NCBI GenBank assembly: GCA_902799765.1
Contig: CADCBZ010000028.1
Span: 22,469 to 86,468, forward strand
Direction of reading: 5' to 3'
From: an uncultured Prevotellaceae bacterium
GTDB taxonomy: Bacteria > Bacteroidota > Bacteroidia > Bacteroidales > Bacteroidaceae
DNA: 64,000 bases
Shown: in pieces, positions 18,110 to 26,924 of the stretch
Numbering within the stretch: position 1 is the first letter of the stretch
Layout of the letters: every line of letters begins with the position of its first letter
Made by a program: the position numbers and the translations under genes
The notes under the pieces: model-generated
Database searches by the model: none
The model's input: the letters and a program-made list of their open reading frames with translations, nothing else
What the model was told of the DNA's origin: nothing

Positions 18110-18964
18110 TTATTTCTTGAGTTGTTCGATGCTCATGTCGAACAGTTTTTGTATGAATTCGTCTGTTGTTTTGGCCTTCAGTTTCTTGATTTCTGCTACA
18201 ACCAGATTCTTCTCTGCATCATCAAGCGACTGGGCGTCTTTGTCTTTGCAGAGCTTATAGATTTGTGTAGCCCAAGTATTGGCAGCAGGGCCCTCTGGTT
18301 TCTTCTGAAAGAGGGTTCGCAGATTATTGAATTTGCTAATCCATGTCTCCGCTTCGTTTCCACCCAACGAACTATGCAGCGTTCCAGCAGCACCTGAAAA
18401 ATCTATTCTCTGACCATTGATCATAAGACTGGTACTCGTCTTTTTCTGTCTGAACTTCTGCGTAGTAGCGTAAGTCTTGATGATGCGCCCTGTGATAGAG
18501 CCATCCTTCTTCTCCACCCACTCCATTGCGTAGGCATATCGATGAGCTCTGAGTGTATCCTCAGGATCCAGAAAACAGGCGTAAATCCACTTTGAATCTT
18601 TCATCTCTCCTATACCAACGCCTTTGTTGCCATTTCCTACAGCGAGTGATGTATAGTTCTCGACACCACCATGAGAACCCGTACTGACACTATAGGCAGC
18701 TTGTTCATCTTTATTAAAGGCTTGGCGAATAGCAGTAATCAAGTGCTTGTTTGCCTTTTCGGCAATCTTAAACTCATACTCATCACTCATTCCCTCCATC
18801 AACCCCGTGTCCGGGTCTCTTTCCATGAAATGATTCGTATAAGTCTCCTCTTGTCCCTTACTTTGTTTGAGGGCATCGAAAGCCTTCTGAATATTCTCTT
18901 GTGCCATCACTGATGAGGACACTGCCATCAAAATGGCCGATAGGATTAAGTTTTTACTCTTCAT
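18110..18964 (-). CDS. Exported protein of unknown function in ECF sigma operon
   Basis: 284 residues with a clear signal peptide (LILSAILMAVSSSVMAQ). The mature part contains ALKQSKGQEETYTNHFMERDPDTG, a glycine-rich AVGNGNKGVGIGEMKDSKWIYACFLDPEDTLRAHRYAYAMEW segment and a Lys-rich C-terminus. I do not recognise the family. It is probably periplasmic. Its ATG overlaps the stop of the anti-sigma-like gene by 11 bases and it ends 4 bases before the barrel gene, so it belongs to the same operon and may take part in the same envelope response. Confidence 0.75.
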   Translation of the reverse strand: MKSKNLILSAILMAVSSSVMAQENIQKAFDALKQSKGQEETYTNHFMERDPDTGLMEGMSDEYEFKIAEKANKHLITAIRQAFNKDEQAAYSVSTGSHGGVENYTSLAVGNGNKGVGIGEMKDSKWIYACFLDPEDTLRAHRYAYAMEWVEKKDGSITGRIIKTYATTQKFRQKKTSTSLMINGQRIDFSGAAGTLHSSLGGNEAETWISKFNNLRTLFQKKPEGPAANTWATQIYKLCKDKDAQSLDDAEKNLVVAEIKKLKAKTTDEFIQKLFDMSIEQLKK

Positions 18965-19580
18965 ATGCAATGTCATTTGTTTGTTCGTTAATATATACTA
19001 TGGTACCATCTTCTTGTTTCACAGGAATGAAACCATAAGCTGCCAACTGGGCCTCAATGATCTCCTGCTGAGCCTGTTCTAACTGTCGTTCTACTTCTCT
19101 CTGCTCTTGTTCTGCTTGGGCCATCAGGACATAAGCCTTATCGTAGTCGTGCATCGTAGGCTTCAGCTTGCGGATGCTCCGTTTTTTGGATTGAATCGGC
19201 TGAACCTGTTCTTTCTGCTTAGACATCGTATCTGGTGCCGACTCTATGGGAGCTTGTTCTGATGACTGCACAATGGTGTCTGACTGTGCAATCAAAGGAT
19301 CCGCTTGCTGATGTATGGTTTGCTGACTGGGGACAGCAAGGTATAAAATTCCGGCCACGATAGCAGCAGCCACACTCCAACCAATCCATCGCTTGCTAAT
19401 CTTTGTCTGAGGTTTCATCGCCTCGATCTCCTGAAACAGCAGGCGATAGTCCTCCCACTCCTGAGGTATGTCCTTTCTTCGGAAGTAGTTGGCGAGGATA
19501 TCCTCTTCTTCCAACGTCGATGTGCCGTCCATATATTTGTCGAGCAGATCTTTGATATATGTCTTTGTATAACGTATCAT
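18954..19580 (-). CDS. Anti-sigma-factor-like membrane protein
   Basis: 208 residues starting MIRYTKTYIKDLLDKYMDGTSTLEEEDILANYF, a short cytosolic region typical of Bacteroidota anti-sigma partners. A single membrane helix follows (IGWSVAAAIVAGILYLAV, about residues 66-84), then a periplasmic part with a Gln/Glu-rich coiled coil (AQAEQEQREVERQLEQAQQEIIEAQLAAYG). The frame is open further upstream, but the ATG at 19580 overlaps the sigma-factor stop as ATGA, the usual coupling. It probably holds the sigma factor at the membrane until an envelope signal arrives. Not FecR-type by sequence. Confidence 0.75.
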   Translation of the reverse strand: MIRYTKTYIKDLLDKYMDGTSTLEEEDILANYFRRKDIPQEWEDYRLLFQEIEAMKPQTKISKRWIGWSVAAAIVAGILYLAVPSQQTIHQQADPLIAQSDTIVQSSEQAPIESAPDTMSKQKEQVQPIQSKKRSIRKLKPTMHDYDKAYVLMAQAEQEQREVERQLEQAQQEIIEAQLAAYGFIPVKQEDGTIVYINEQTNDIAYEE

Positions 19581-20071
19581 ATCTGATTTCTCCGTTTTAT
19601 TTCTTCTAATAATGTTCGTCGTGCCCTTGCCAATTGTGTGCTGACTGATGTGGTCTCGATACCTAATAGGGTGGCAATCTCTTCGTGACTTTTCCTTTCC
19701 ACCTGCCTCATATATAATAAGGTGCGCTGTGTGGTGGGTAGTTGTTGGAGTTTTGCTGAGAGCCATTTATCGTCTTCCTTCATCTCCAGTATTTCCTGTG
19801 GACTAGTGGTCAGACTGACAATCATGGCTTCGTCCAACGCTTCTGAGGTTTTTCGTCGCTGGTGGTTCCTAAGCAGGTGTCTTGCCATCAGGGAGACGAT
19901 GGCTTCCACTGAGCGATATTGCTCCAGCTCATCATGCATCTGCCAAAGACGGAGCATCACATCCTGAGCGATGTCCTCTGCCTCGTCCTTGCCCGCTCCG
20001 TAGTGTCGGCTTACGTTGAGCGCCTTCTCTCGCCACGTGCGGGCCATCTGTTCAAATGCACTTCTTTCCAT
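19577..20071 (-). CDS. ECF-type RNA polymerase sigma factor
   Basis: 164 residues with region 2 (AGKDEAEDIAQDVMLRLWQMHDELEQYRSVEAIVSLMARHLLRNHQRR) and region 4 (LQQLPTTQRTLLYMRQVERKSHEEIATLLGIETTSVSTQLARARRTLL) separated by a short linker and no region 3, the standard ECF layout. It heads the operon sigma, anti-sigma-like protein, exported protein, outer-membrane barrel, and probably activates its own operon. No plain -7 box is evident upstream, consistent with autoregulation through an ECF promoter. Confidence 0.94.
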   Translation of the reverse strand: MERSAFEQMARTWREKALNVSRHYGAGKDEAEDIAQDVMLRLWQMHDELEQYRSVEAIVSLMARHLLRNHQRRKTSEALDEAMIVSLTTSPQEILEMKEDDKWLSAKLQQLPTTQRTLLYMRQVERKSHEEIATLLGIETTSVSTQLARARRTLLEEIKRRNQI

Positions 20072-20143
20072 TTATTCTTGCAATACATCTATTAGACACA
20101 CCAATAAGTCAAAACCAAACTTTGTTTATAACAGTTTAACATT

Positions 20144-20686
20144 TCACCAAACTTTCCACTGGTCAATCTCTTCTTTTAACCGTTTGACTGCTCTTTCACA
20201 TTCCTCCGGATAAGCCAGTGTCTGCACAAACCAGAGCTTGCGATGCTGAACAAACTTTGCATAAAAGCGACGACCCGTCATCTGCCCCGTTTCAGTATAA
20301 AGATGTCCTGAAAGGATGAAGCATCCGTCGCCTTTCTGTTGCTGAGTGGCATGGAGATCGGAGGCATACTTTGCCATCGCCTGTTCTAATGTCAGGCTAT
20401 CGGCATTCTGCTCCACAAAAATGGTCTGCACAATCTCTGTACTATCTTGCCAGAAACAAAAACGGCTACTGCCCTTTTCCATTAGCGAATCGGCAGTCTG
20501 CTCAAAGAAGGCAGGATAACGTACCACATAATCATAGTCGTCATCGTGGTATTCCTTCATTCGCGTGAGCCTCATCGCCTGCTCCAACTTCTGAGGCAAA
20601 GGCGAATAATCCTCTTTTTTATAAACAGACACATATATCATGACTGCTATAAAAATAAGCATTGATAGAAATAGAAATCCCTTCAT
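20144..20686 (-). CDS. Small membrane-anchored protein of unknown function
   Basis: 180 residues with one N-terminal hydrophobic segment (FLFLSMLIFIAVMIYVSVY) and a soluble remainder containing YVVRYPAFFEQTADSLMEKGSSRFCFW, ATQQQKGDGCFILSGHLYTETGQMTGRRFYAKFVQHRKLWFVQTLAYPEECERAV. The second half resembles proteins that report on a PsbP-like or DUF1795-like fold, but this is a guess. It is probably exported and membrane-tethered. It is a single gene with its own promoter. Confidence 0.7.
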   Translation of the reverse strand: MKGFLFLSMLIFIAVMIYVSVYKKEDYSPLPQKLEQAMRLTRMKEYHDDDYDYVVRYPAFFEQTADSLMEKGSSRFCFWQDSTEIVQTIFVEQNADSLTLEQAMAKYASDLHATQQQKGDGCFILSGHLYTETGQMTGRRFYAKFVQHRKLWFVQTLAYPEECERAVKRLKEEIDQWKVW

Positions 20687-20705
20687 ACGTTTGCGATTTT
20701 TACTG

Positions 20706-20737
20706 CAAAGGTATGAAGAGATTCCTTAATAAGCAAA
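20706..20737 (-). promoter_or_regulatory. Full-consensus Bacteroidota promoter
   Basis: Minus strand TTTG, 20 bases, TACCTTTG, with the -7 box 20 bases from the ATG at 20686. Confidence 0.75.
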
Positions 20738-20816
20738 ATTATAGCCTGACATTTATCTGACAATTAGCCGACAAATAACTATCTATTTGATTTTCATCGA
20801 ATTCCGTCGCGATTCG

Positions 20817-20843
20817 GCATAGCTCAAGCAAGCTTGGCTCTGC
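20817..20843. repeat. 27-bp palindromic intergenic repeat, copy 1
   Basis: Imperfect palindrome around CAAGCAAGCTTG, inverse to the copy at 63816-63842 with 25 of 27 bases matching. It lies between two leftward genes and may act as a terminator hairpin or a REP-type element. Confidence 0.7.
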
Positions 20844-20856
20844 ACTCACTGTTCCG

Positions 20857-21498
20857 TCATTTGATTTTCAGCTCATAGGCGCGTCCTCTGTCTGACTCTA
20901 TCATAAGGTCAGAATGTTCCTCAATAATAGGCTTCAGGCGACGAATCAACGTATAGAGTGTATCATTGGCATCAGCCTTCTTTGGCCAAAGAGCATCGCA
21001 AATCTCTACTTTTGTCAGCTGATGGGATTCGTTATGGAAGAACATCTCCATCAGCTGTTGTTGCATAGGGGTAAGTCTAACCTGCTTCCCTTTTGCATTA
21101 TAGAAACGTTTATCGACTTCAGAATAAGCCAAACCGCCAAATGCTATAAGCGGTTCATTTTTCCTATATTTCCAAAAGCAATAAAAACCCCAAAGAAATG
21201 CTATTGTCCACAATACAGAGGCAGGTTTCTGATCTGACATAGAGAAGATCGTTGCAGCAGAGCACTTTGCCTCACAGCGAAGACCATCTTGTCTGGTTGT
21301 CACAGCCAGTACAGCATTTCCACGCAACTGTTCTATTGTCAGAAAACTATTAAACACACGAATGGCCAGCGCCTTTGTCAATGCACTTTCCATATCTTCC
21401 GTAACAACTCTTTCTGTTGCCTGATAACTACTAAGACTTGTCATGCTTGACGCAACAATCAGAGCAAACAATATAATAACAGCGTATTTTTGTTTCAT
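20857..21498 (-). CDS. Membrane-bound winged-helix regulator (ToxR-like layout)
   Basis: 213 residues. An N-terminal signal/anchor (YAVIILFALIVASSMTSL) is followed by a small extracytoplasmic domain of about 80 residues with two cysteines (RCEAKC), a second membrane segment (SVLWTIAFLWGFYCFW) and a C-terminal OmpR/ToxR-type winged helix (VRLTPMQQQLMEMFFHNESHQLTKVEICDALWPKKADANDTLYTLIRRLKPII). The DNA-binding domain is at the C-terminus, the reverse order of ToxR, so an extracytoplasmic sensor sits ahead of it. No kinase or receiver domain. Targets unknown; the ATPase gene is upstream on the same strand. Confidence 0.8.
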   Translation of the reverse strand: MKQKYAVIILFALIVASSMTSLSSYQATERVVTEDMESALTKALAIRVFNSFLTIEQLRGNAVLAVTTRQDGLRCEAKCSAATIFSMSDQKPASVLWTIAFLWGFYCFWKYRKNEPLIAFGGLAYSEVDKRFYNAKGKQVRLTPMQQQLMEMFFHNESHQLTKVEICDALWPKKADANDTLYTLIRRLKPIIEEHSDLMIESDRGRAYELKIK

Positions 21499-21519
21499 TG
21501 GTTTTGGATTTAACTTTGT

Positions 21520-22584
21520 TTACATTCCCCTTAATATCCACTCTTTGAAAAATGGATCCTCCAATTCATAATGATCAGAATAGATCACATAGCCATCTTT
21601 CTGCAATCGTTTCAACGCACTATAGATGGTGCTTGTAGGATACTCTCCTGTCTGGAGAACACTTTTTGAAGCCAGACGCTGTAGAATCCATTTGTTTGTG
21701 CGGCTTAAGTTCATCCAAAGACGTTCATAGTCAAGTCCATGGATGATAACGATATTGTTGATGGCTTCCTTTATGGCATCTTCTTTTTCAGGTTGAAGAG
21801 TGCCTATATTCCATACATTAGATGCTAATTGTTGGGAGTAATATGGATGACAGTCTGTGTAATCCAAGATTCTGTCAGCTAACTCATCACATTTTTCTGC
21901 AAAGCAACCTTTTAAACGTTCAGAAAGATAACGATGGAAGTCATTACGTGGTAACTTACCAAGTCTTATCAATTGTCCAAAATGATAAAAAGGAGATTTC
22001 TTTCGCTCAAATATCTCTGTCATCATGCTTTCCTGACTTCCTAACAAGATATAATTGATGTTTTTTTGTTCCTGCATAATGGATCGTAGCTTCTTATCCA
22101 AGCGAGGGGCAAGATCAATAATTTCCTGAAATTCGTCCAACACTACAATTATTCTTTCCTGTTCTGTATGTGCGTTTTCTATTAGTGCCATCACATCTTC
22201 AAGGAGTATAGATGAATCTACCCCTGATTGGAAAGAGACATCTATTACACCAGTAAGAGGATTACTGGTTATAGTAGGTATAATACGGAAATGGGTTATC
22301 AAATGGCGTATCCGTTCTAATGGATGGACTTTGAAAAACTCTCGTAACAACTTGGCAGACAGATCAGCTACTGATGTCACTTGCTGCAGATTAACCGTAA
22401 TGCTTTTACGACCAATCTCTTTAACAGCCTTTGCAACAACGCTGCTTTTGCCAAATCGACGAGGACTGATAAGAATAAGATGGTTTGGACTATTCAAAAA
22501 TTGACTGATAGATGCCACCTCTTCTATCCTATCTGTGAAGTATTCTTCCTCCACAATTGTTCCGAATTTAAAGGGATTCTCCAT
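21520..22584 (-). CDS. AAA ATPase (ATPase_2 / STAND-like) with C-terminal winged helix
   Basis: 354 residues, cytosolic. N-terminal MENPFKFGTIVEEEYFTDRIEEV is the typical entry of this Bacteroidota family. Walker A-like SPRRFGKSS (about residue 40) and Walker B IIVVLDEFQEI (about 150) follow, then LLGSQESMM sensor and a C-terminal winged-helix part ending ELEDPFFKEWILRG. Such ATPases are common in many copies in Prevotella-like genomes; their role is unknown. The frame is open to 22689, but a promoter at 22625-22632 lies inside that extension, so the ATG at 22584 is chosen. Confidence 0.85.
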   Translation of the reverse strand: MENPFKFGTIVEEEYFTDRIEEVASISQFLNSPNHLILISPRRFGKSSVVAKAVKEIGRKSITVNLQQVTSVADLSAKLLREFFKVHPLERIRHLITHFRIIPTITSNPLTGVIDVSFQSGVDSSILLEDVMALIENAHTEQERIIVVLDEFQEIIDLAPRLDKKLRSIMQEQKNINYILLGSQESMMTEIFERKKSPFYHFGQLIRLGKLPRNDFHRYLSERLKGCFAEKCDELADRILDYTDCHPYYSQQLASNVWNIGTLQPEKEDAIKEAINNIVIIHGLDYERLWMNLSRTNKWILQRLASKSVLQTGEYPTSTIYSALKRLQKDGYVIYSDHYELEDPFFKEWILRGM

Positions 22585-22586
22585 AT

Positions 22587-22616
22587 TACGACTTTTTTCG
22601 TTACGACTTTTTTCGT
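22587..22616. repeat. Two tandem 15-bp repeats in the ATPase leader (third copy at 22693-22707)
   Basis: TACGACTTTTTTCGT occurs at 22587-22601 and 22602-22616, directly abutting, and again at 22693-22707. Each unit is near-palindromic (ACGA...TCGT). Two copies lie between promoter and start codon, where a repressor could bind. Confidence 0.85.
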
Positions 22617-22624
22617 AGTCGCTG

Positions 22625-22632
22625 CAAAGATA
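22625..22632 (-). promoter_or_regulatory. -7 box (TATCTTTG) for the AAA ATPase gene
   Basis: TATCTTTGC on the minus strand, 40 bases before the ATG at 22584; a TTTG lies 16 bases upstream, shorter than usual. Confidence 0.5.
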
Positions 22633-22731
22633 CGGATTATTTCTGAAACAAAAAAGAAAAAGGCAGAGAATTTTAGAAGTCCCTGCCATTATTACGACTT
22701 TTTTCGTTGCGAAAATTTCCGCAATGGTTGG

Positions 22732-24597
22732 TTATTCTACTTCGTGCACGACGAAGACGAAGCCGCCGCGGGGTTGGCAGAGGACTTGCGTGGGGAAGCT
22801 TTCGATGTTAGTGATGGCCCAAGAGCCGTCAGGGGTATCGGCAAAGAACTGAATCTTGTCGGCAGACTTGATAAAGCTGAGGTCGAGCGAGAACGTCTGA
22901 GCCTCATCGAGGCCGTTGATGCCTGCCACATACCACGAATGGCCAAAGCGACGGGCAAGGACAGCACCCTTACCAGGATAGCCAGCGACGAAGCGCGTCT
23001 CATCCCATACATTCGGCAACTCCGTGAAGAAATCCTGTACGGCCTGAGGTTGTGCGAGATAGCTCTCAGGCTTGTCGGCCAGATGCTGCAGACCACTCTC
23101 GTAGAGAACAGTCAGCGCCAACTCATGGGCCAACGAGGTGATATGCGGATGTTGCGAGTCGCTGAAGGCACAAGGGGTATAGTCCATCGGACCAACGACA
23201 TTACGGGTGAAAGGCAACGTGGCGTTATGGCTGGCAGCCTGATTCGTAAAGGTAGGTACGTTGTTATACCACTCAGCCCCATAGACGCCCTCTGTGGAAA
23301 GGAGGTTTGGATAGGTGCGCTGCCATCCGCGAGGAATCGGAGCCCCATGGAAGTTCACCAGCAGATGATGACGGGCCGCACATTCCAATAGGTCGATGCA
23401 ATAGTCCATATTCATCTGGTTGTCGCCAGAAAAGAAATCGATCTTCACACCAGCCACACCTATCTTCTCGCACCAAGCAAACTCGCGTTCACGATCCTCA
23501 GGTTTGTTCAGACGGAACTTAGGACCGGGCGCACCATCGATCCAACCTACGGAAGAGTTGTACCAGATCAATGGCTTCACACCTTGGGTAGTGGCGTAGG
23601 CTACAGCCTCCTCGATGGTTTTGCCATCCTTGACTTTCCCTTCGGCCGTCGACCTTTGGTTCATCTCATCCCATTCGGCATCGATCAGCACATAGGGCAG
23701 CTTCAAGGTGACAGCCATATCCACGTACTTCTTGATGATCTCAAAATCGTTGGAGCCATGATTATAGGCCCAGTAGATCCAAGATACCACACCAGGATGA
23801 ATCCAACTGGTATCGAGCAGCTTGTTGGGAGCGCTGACATCAGTAATCAGCGTGGATTCCACTACGTCAGCCAAACTGCCGATGATGGCTACACGCCAAG
23901 GACTGCGCCAGAGACCACTCACACGCAACTCATTCTTATCAGGCACCACACGGAAACGCTCTCCCTCGTTGTAAAGACAGGAAGCACTCTGACGACGCTC
24001 GATATTGGCTTCGGAGAGCAGCACAAAGACATGATCGGCAGGCGAGAGCAGCGCAGGATAGCCCCAACGGTTGTTAAAACCCTCAGCCGATTTGAAGATA
24101 CCACTAAAACTGGGAACTGGTTCCACCTTACAAGTGGTGGTCAAAGGGAAGAAACCTTCATAAGCCTCCGACCACTGTTGCATCCAGCGCTTCGTTCCCT
24201 CAGGAATGAGATAAGTAGTCTGCTCCTTGGGCAACATCTGATTCCGCAGGCCCGACAACACATAACGGAAGGCGACGCCATCATTATAGAGCCTTAGCAC
24301 CAAGCGCAGATTCTCGCCTAAATCCGCCTCATACTCACGCGCCTGATTCGCGCAGTGCAGACGTTTGCCTGAGAGCATCCGATAATCATCTGTCACATCG
24401 CCTTTATAGGTGAGTTCCACTTTCTTGGATTGTCCCTCATAGCCTATGACAGGAATTGCCAAGACTGGCTGTTGCTGATAAAGGACGCTAAGTCCGTTGC
24501 CCTCAGACTTCACAGAGATTTTTCCATTAGGTGACTGTTGTGCTGCTGCAGACAGCGTCAGACAGCATCCAAAGACGAAACACAGTATTCTTTTCAT
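22732..24597 (-). CDS. Glycoside hydrolase family 97, retaining type (alpha-galactosidase-like)
   Basis: 621 residues with a signal peptide (ILCFVFGCCLTLSAAAQ). It has the N-terminal beta-sandwich of GH97 and a TIM barrel with WIYWAYNHGSNDF, LPYVLIDAEWDEM, VKIDFFSGDNQMNMDYC and LLSTEGVYGAEWYNN. In GH97 the retaining branch uses an Asp nucleophile in KIDFFSGD (here about residue 386) and a Glu acid/base in TEGVYGAE (about 436); inverting SusB-type enzymes lack this Asp. It should therefore cleave alpha-galactoside-like or similar bonds, probably in the periplasm. It is the last gene of the operon with the L-galactose-pathway-like enzymes, 12 bases after the transporter. Confidence 0.92.
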   Translation of the reverse strand: MKRILCFVFGCCLTLSAAAQQSPNGKISVKSEGNGLSVLYQQQPVLAIPVIGYEGQSKKVELTYKGDVTDDYRMLSGKRLHCANQAREYEADLGENLRLVLRLYNDGVAFRYVLSGLRNQMLPKEQTTYLIPEGTKRWMQQWSEAYEGFFPLTTTCKVEPVPSFSGIFKSAEGFNNRWGYPALLSPADHVFVLLSEANIERRQSASCLYNEGERFRVVPDKNELRVSGLWRSPWRVAIIGSLADVVESTLITDVSAPNKLLDTSWIHPGVVSWIYWAYNHGSNDFEIIKKYVDMAVTLKLPYVLIDAEWDEMNQRSTAEGKVKDGKTIEEAVAYATTQGVKPLIWYNSSVGWIDGAPGPKFRLNKPEDREREFAWCEKIGVAGVKIDFFSGDNQMNMDYCIDLLECAARHHLLVNFHGAPIPRGWQRTYPNLLSTEGVYGAEWYNNVPTFTNQAASHNATLPFTRNVVGPMDYTPCAFSDSQHPHITSLAHELALTVLYESGLQHLADKPESYLAQPQAVQDFFTELPNVWDETRFVAGYPGKGAVLARRFGHSWYVAGINGLDEAQTFSLDLSFIKSADKIQFFADTPDGSWAITNIESFPTQVLCQPRGGFVFVVHEVE

Positions 24598-24609
24598 ATC
24601 CGAAACGAT

Positions 24610-25893
24610 TTATAAATGACGAACCACGTGGGTGCGATAACCATAGACCGTCACCACGAGGAAACAGATGAAAGGCAGAATGAAGGAGGCGTTGGTGGCA
24701 GGGAAGGAGCCAAAGACTGTACCCTTGTCGATGATCATTGCCTGCAATGGTGGCAGTACCGATCCACCTAAGATGGCCATGATCAGACCAGCAGCACCAA
24801 ACTTCGCATCATCACCCATACCATCGAGGGCAATGCCATAGATGGTGGGGAACATCAGCGACATACAACCACTGACACATACCAGCGAATAGAGACCCAA
24901 GCGATTCTGGAACACGATAACACCCAAAGTGAAGATCATCGCCAACACACCAAAGACAGCCAACAGCATAGCGGGCTTCACATAGCGCATCAGGAAGGTG
25001 GCAATGAAGCGCGAGCAGATGAAGAACACCATCGCATAGATATTAAACTGCTGCGACAGCACCTCAGCATCTTGTTCTCCCATACCCTCTGCCATAAATA
25101 TACGGGTGCCATACTGGATAATGAAGGTCCAGCACATGATCTGAGCACCTACATAGAAGAACTGGGCGATGACACCTTCGCTATAATACCTTAGTTTGAA
25201 GATGCGACGGATTGTCACCAAGAAGTGAATATCGTGGTTCTTATCACCATTCTTCGGCATATTCGTGAACAGGATGATGAAGAACATCAGTACGATGACA
25301 GCACCAATGGCGAGATAAGGCGAGATAAGCACATCGAGATCGGCATTCTTCAACGTCTCAAACTCTGCATCGCTCAACAGGGCGCGCTCATCACTACTCA
25401 TCGGATTAAGTTTGGCCTGAATGAAGTTCATAGCCACAAACATACCAATGATAGAGCCACAAGGATTGAAACACTGTGCCAGATTGAGTCTTCGCGTAGC
25501 CGTCTCCTCTGGTCCCATCGACAGGATATAAGGGTTACAAGAGGTCTCCAAGAACGACAGACCACAGGTCATGATGAAATAGGCGATCAGGAAACAGCCA
25601 TAGAGACCGATGCTCTTGGAGGGGAAGAAGAGCAGCGCACCTGTCGCATAGAGGCCAAGTCCCATCAGCACACCAACCTTATAGCTGTATTTGCGGATGA
25701 AGATGGCTGCAGGGAAGGCCATACAGAAGTAGCCTCCATAGAAGGCCACCTGAACCAATGAGCCATCCGTGACGCTCATACGAAAGATTTTTGAGAACGC
25801 CTTCACCATCGGGTTGGTGATGTCGTTGGCAAAGCCCCAGAGGGCGAAGCAGAACGTCACGAGGATAAAGGGTATCAGATAGGTCTTTTTCAT
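24610..25893 (-). CDS. FucP-family sugar:proton symporter (MFS)
   Basis: 427 residues with about 12 membrane helices and FucP-type landmarks: FCFALWGFANDITNPMVKAF in helix 1, QVAFYGGYFCMAFPAAIFIRKYSYK and LETSCNPYILSMGPEETATRRLNLAQCFNP. The family carries L-fucose, D-arabinose and L-galactose. In this operon L-galactose or L-fucose is the likely substrate. Its start overlaps the stop of the upstream dehydrogenase by four bases (25890-25893). Confidence 0.9.
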   Translation of the reverse strand: MKKTYLIPFILVTFCFALWGFANDITNPMVKAFSKIFRMSVTDGSLVQVAFYGGYFCMAFPAAIFIRKYSYKVGVLMGLGLYATGALLFFPSKSIGLYGCFLIAYFIMTCGLSFLETSCNPYILSMGPEETATRRLNLAQCFNPCGSIIGMFVAMNFIQAKLNPMSSDERALLSDAEFETLKNADLDVLISPYLAIGAVIVLMFFIILFTNMPKNGDKNHDIHFLVTIRRIFKLRYYSEGVIAQFFYVGAQIMCWTFIIQYGTRIFMAEGMGEQDAEVLSQQFNIYAMVFFICSRFIATFLMRYVKPAMLLAVFGVLAMIFTLGVIVFQNRLGLYSLVCVSGCMSLMFPTIYGIALDGMGDDAKFGAAGLIMAILGGSVLPPLQAMIIDKGTVFGSFPATNASFILPFICFLVVTVYGYRTHVVRHL

Positions 25894-26909
25894 TGGAAAC
25901 GCACTAAGATTCTGAAAGTCTTACCAGGATTGTCGGCCCACTGCTGCATAGCCTCAGGCGCTTCTTCAGGAGATACCTCTTTCGAGATGAGACGATCGAC
26001 AGGACAAGTGCCGCGTTCCAGATAATGGATGACAGCACGGAAATCGCTGGGCTGGGCATTGCGCGAACCTCGGATGTCGAGTTCTTTCTGCACGAAGAAC
26101 TTCGTCTGGAACGATACCTCGGTCTTGGCATAGCCGATACAGATGACACGACCTGTAAAGGCCACCTCATCGACAGCCATCTGATAAGTCTGTGTGCTGC
26201 CTACGGCCTCAATCACCACATCAGGACCAAAGCCGGAGGTCATCTCCAACAGACGGGCATGCACATCTTCCGTCTTGGTGTTGATAGTATAACTGGCACC
26301 CATCTGTTTGGCAAGTTCGAGTTTCTCATCATCGATATCAGCAGCCACCACCGTTGCACCACGCTGGGCAGAACGGACGACAGCACCCATACCCACCATA
26401 CCACAGCCAATCACCAGCACCACATCAATATCTGTGACCTGGGCACGACTGACCGCATGGAAGCCTACACTCATCGGCTCAATCAGCGCACAGGTACGGG
26501 GCGTTAACAGTCCTGCAGGGATCACTTTCTCCCAAGGCAGTACGATATACTCTCGCATGGCGCCATTACGCTGTACGCCTAAAGTCTCATTATGCTGACA
26601 GGCATTGACACGCGAGTTACGACAAGAGGCGCATTTGCCGCAGTTGGTATAGGGATTGCAGGTAACCGTCATACCAGGCTTTAAGCCTTCAGGTACATTG
26701 GCACCCACTTTCTCAATCACTGCACCAATCTCATGGCCTGGGATTACAGGCATCTTTACCATGGGGTTCTTGCCCAGATAAGTGCTGAGGTCAGAACCAC
26801 AGAAACCGACATACTCAAGACGCAGAAGTACCTCGTCGGCATGTAACTCCTGTTCTGGAACACTCACGATTTGCATCTGACGCAAACCTGAAATCTGTAT
26901 AGCTTTCAT
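25890..26909 (-). CDS. Zinc-dependent medium-chain dehydrogenase, likely L-galactonate 5-dehydrogenase
   Basis: 339 residues of the zinc alcohol dehydrogenase family. Catalytic zinc ligands: Cys in VGFCGSDLSTY and His-Glu in PVIPGHEIGAV. Structural zinc site: NCGKCASCRNSRVNACQ. NAD site: VLVIGCGMVGMGAV. It ends GKTFRILVRF. In Bacteroides vulgatus a homologous enzyme next to a lactonase and an aldo-keto reductase oxidises L-galactonate to D-tagaturonate (recalled from the literature, not checked). The same set of neighbours here supports that assignment; sorbitol/threonine-type dehydrogenase activity is the alternative. Confidence 0.78.
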   Translation of the reverse strand: MKAIQISGLRQMQIVSVPEQELHADEVLLRLEYVGFCGSDLSTYLGKNPMVKMPVIPGHEIGAVIEKVGANVPEGLKPGMTVTCNPYTNCGKCASCRNSRVNACQHNETLGVQRNGAMREYIVLPWEKVIPAGLLTPRTCALIEPMSVGFHAVSRAQVTDIDVVLVIGCGMVGMGAVVRSAQRGATVVAADIDDEKLELAKQMGASYTINTKTEDVHARLLEMTSGFGPDVVIEAVGSTQTYQMAVDEVAFTGRVICIGYAKTEVSFQTKFFVQKELDIRGSRNAQPSDFRAVIHYLERGTCPVDRLISKEVSPEEAPEAMQQWADNPGKTFRILVRFQ

Positions 26910-26924
26910 CTTATATTGAACTTT

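Noticed and set aside
24610-24640. Third parS site (CACGTG near 24625)
   Set aside because: Only the CACGTG core matches; flanking bases do not fit parS, and it is explained by coding sequence of the transporter.
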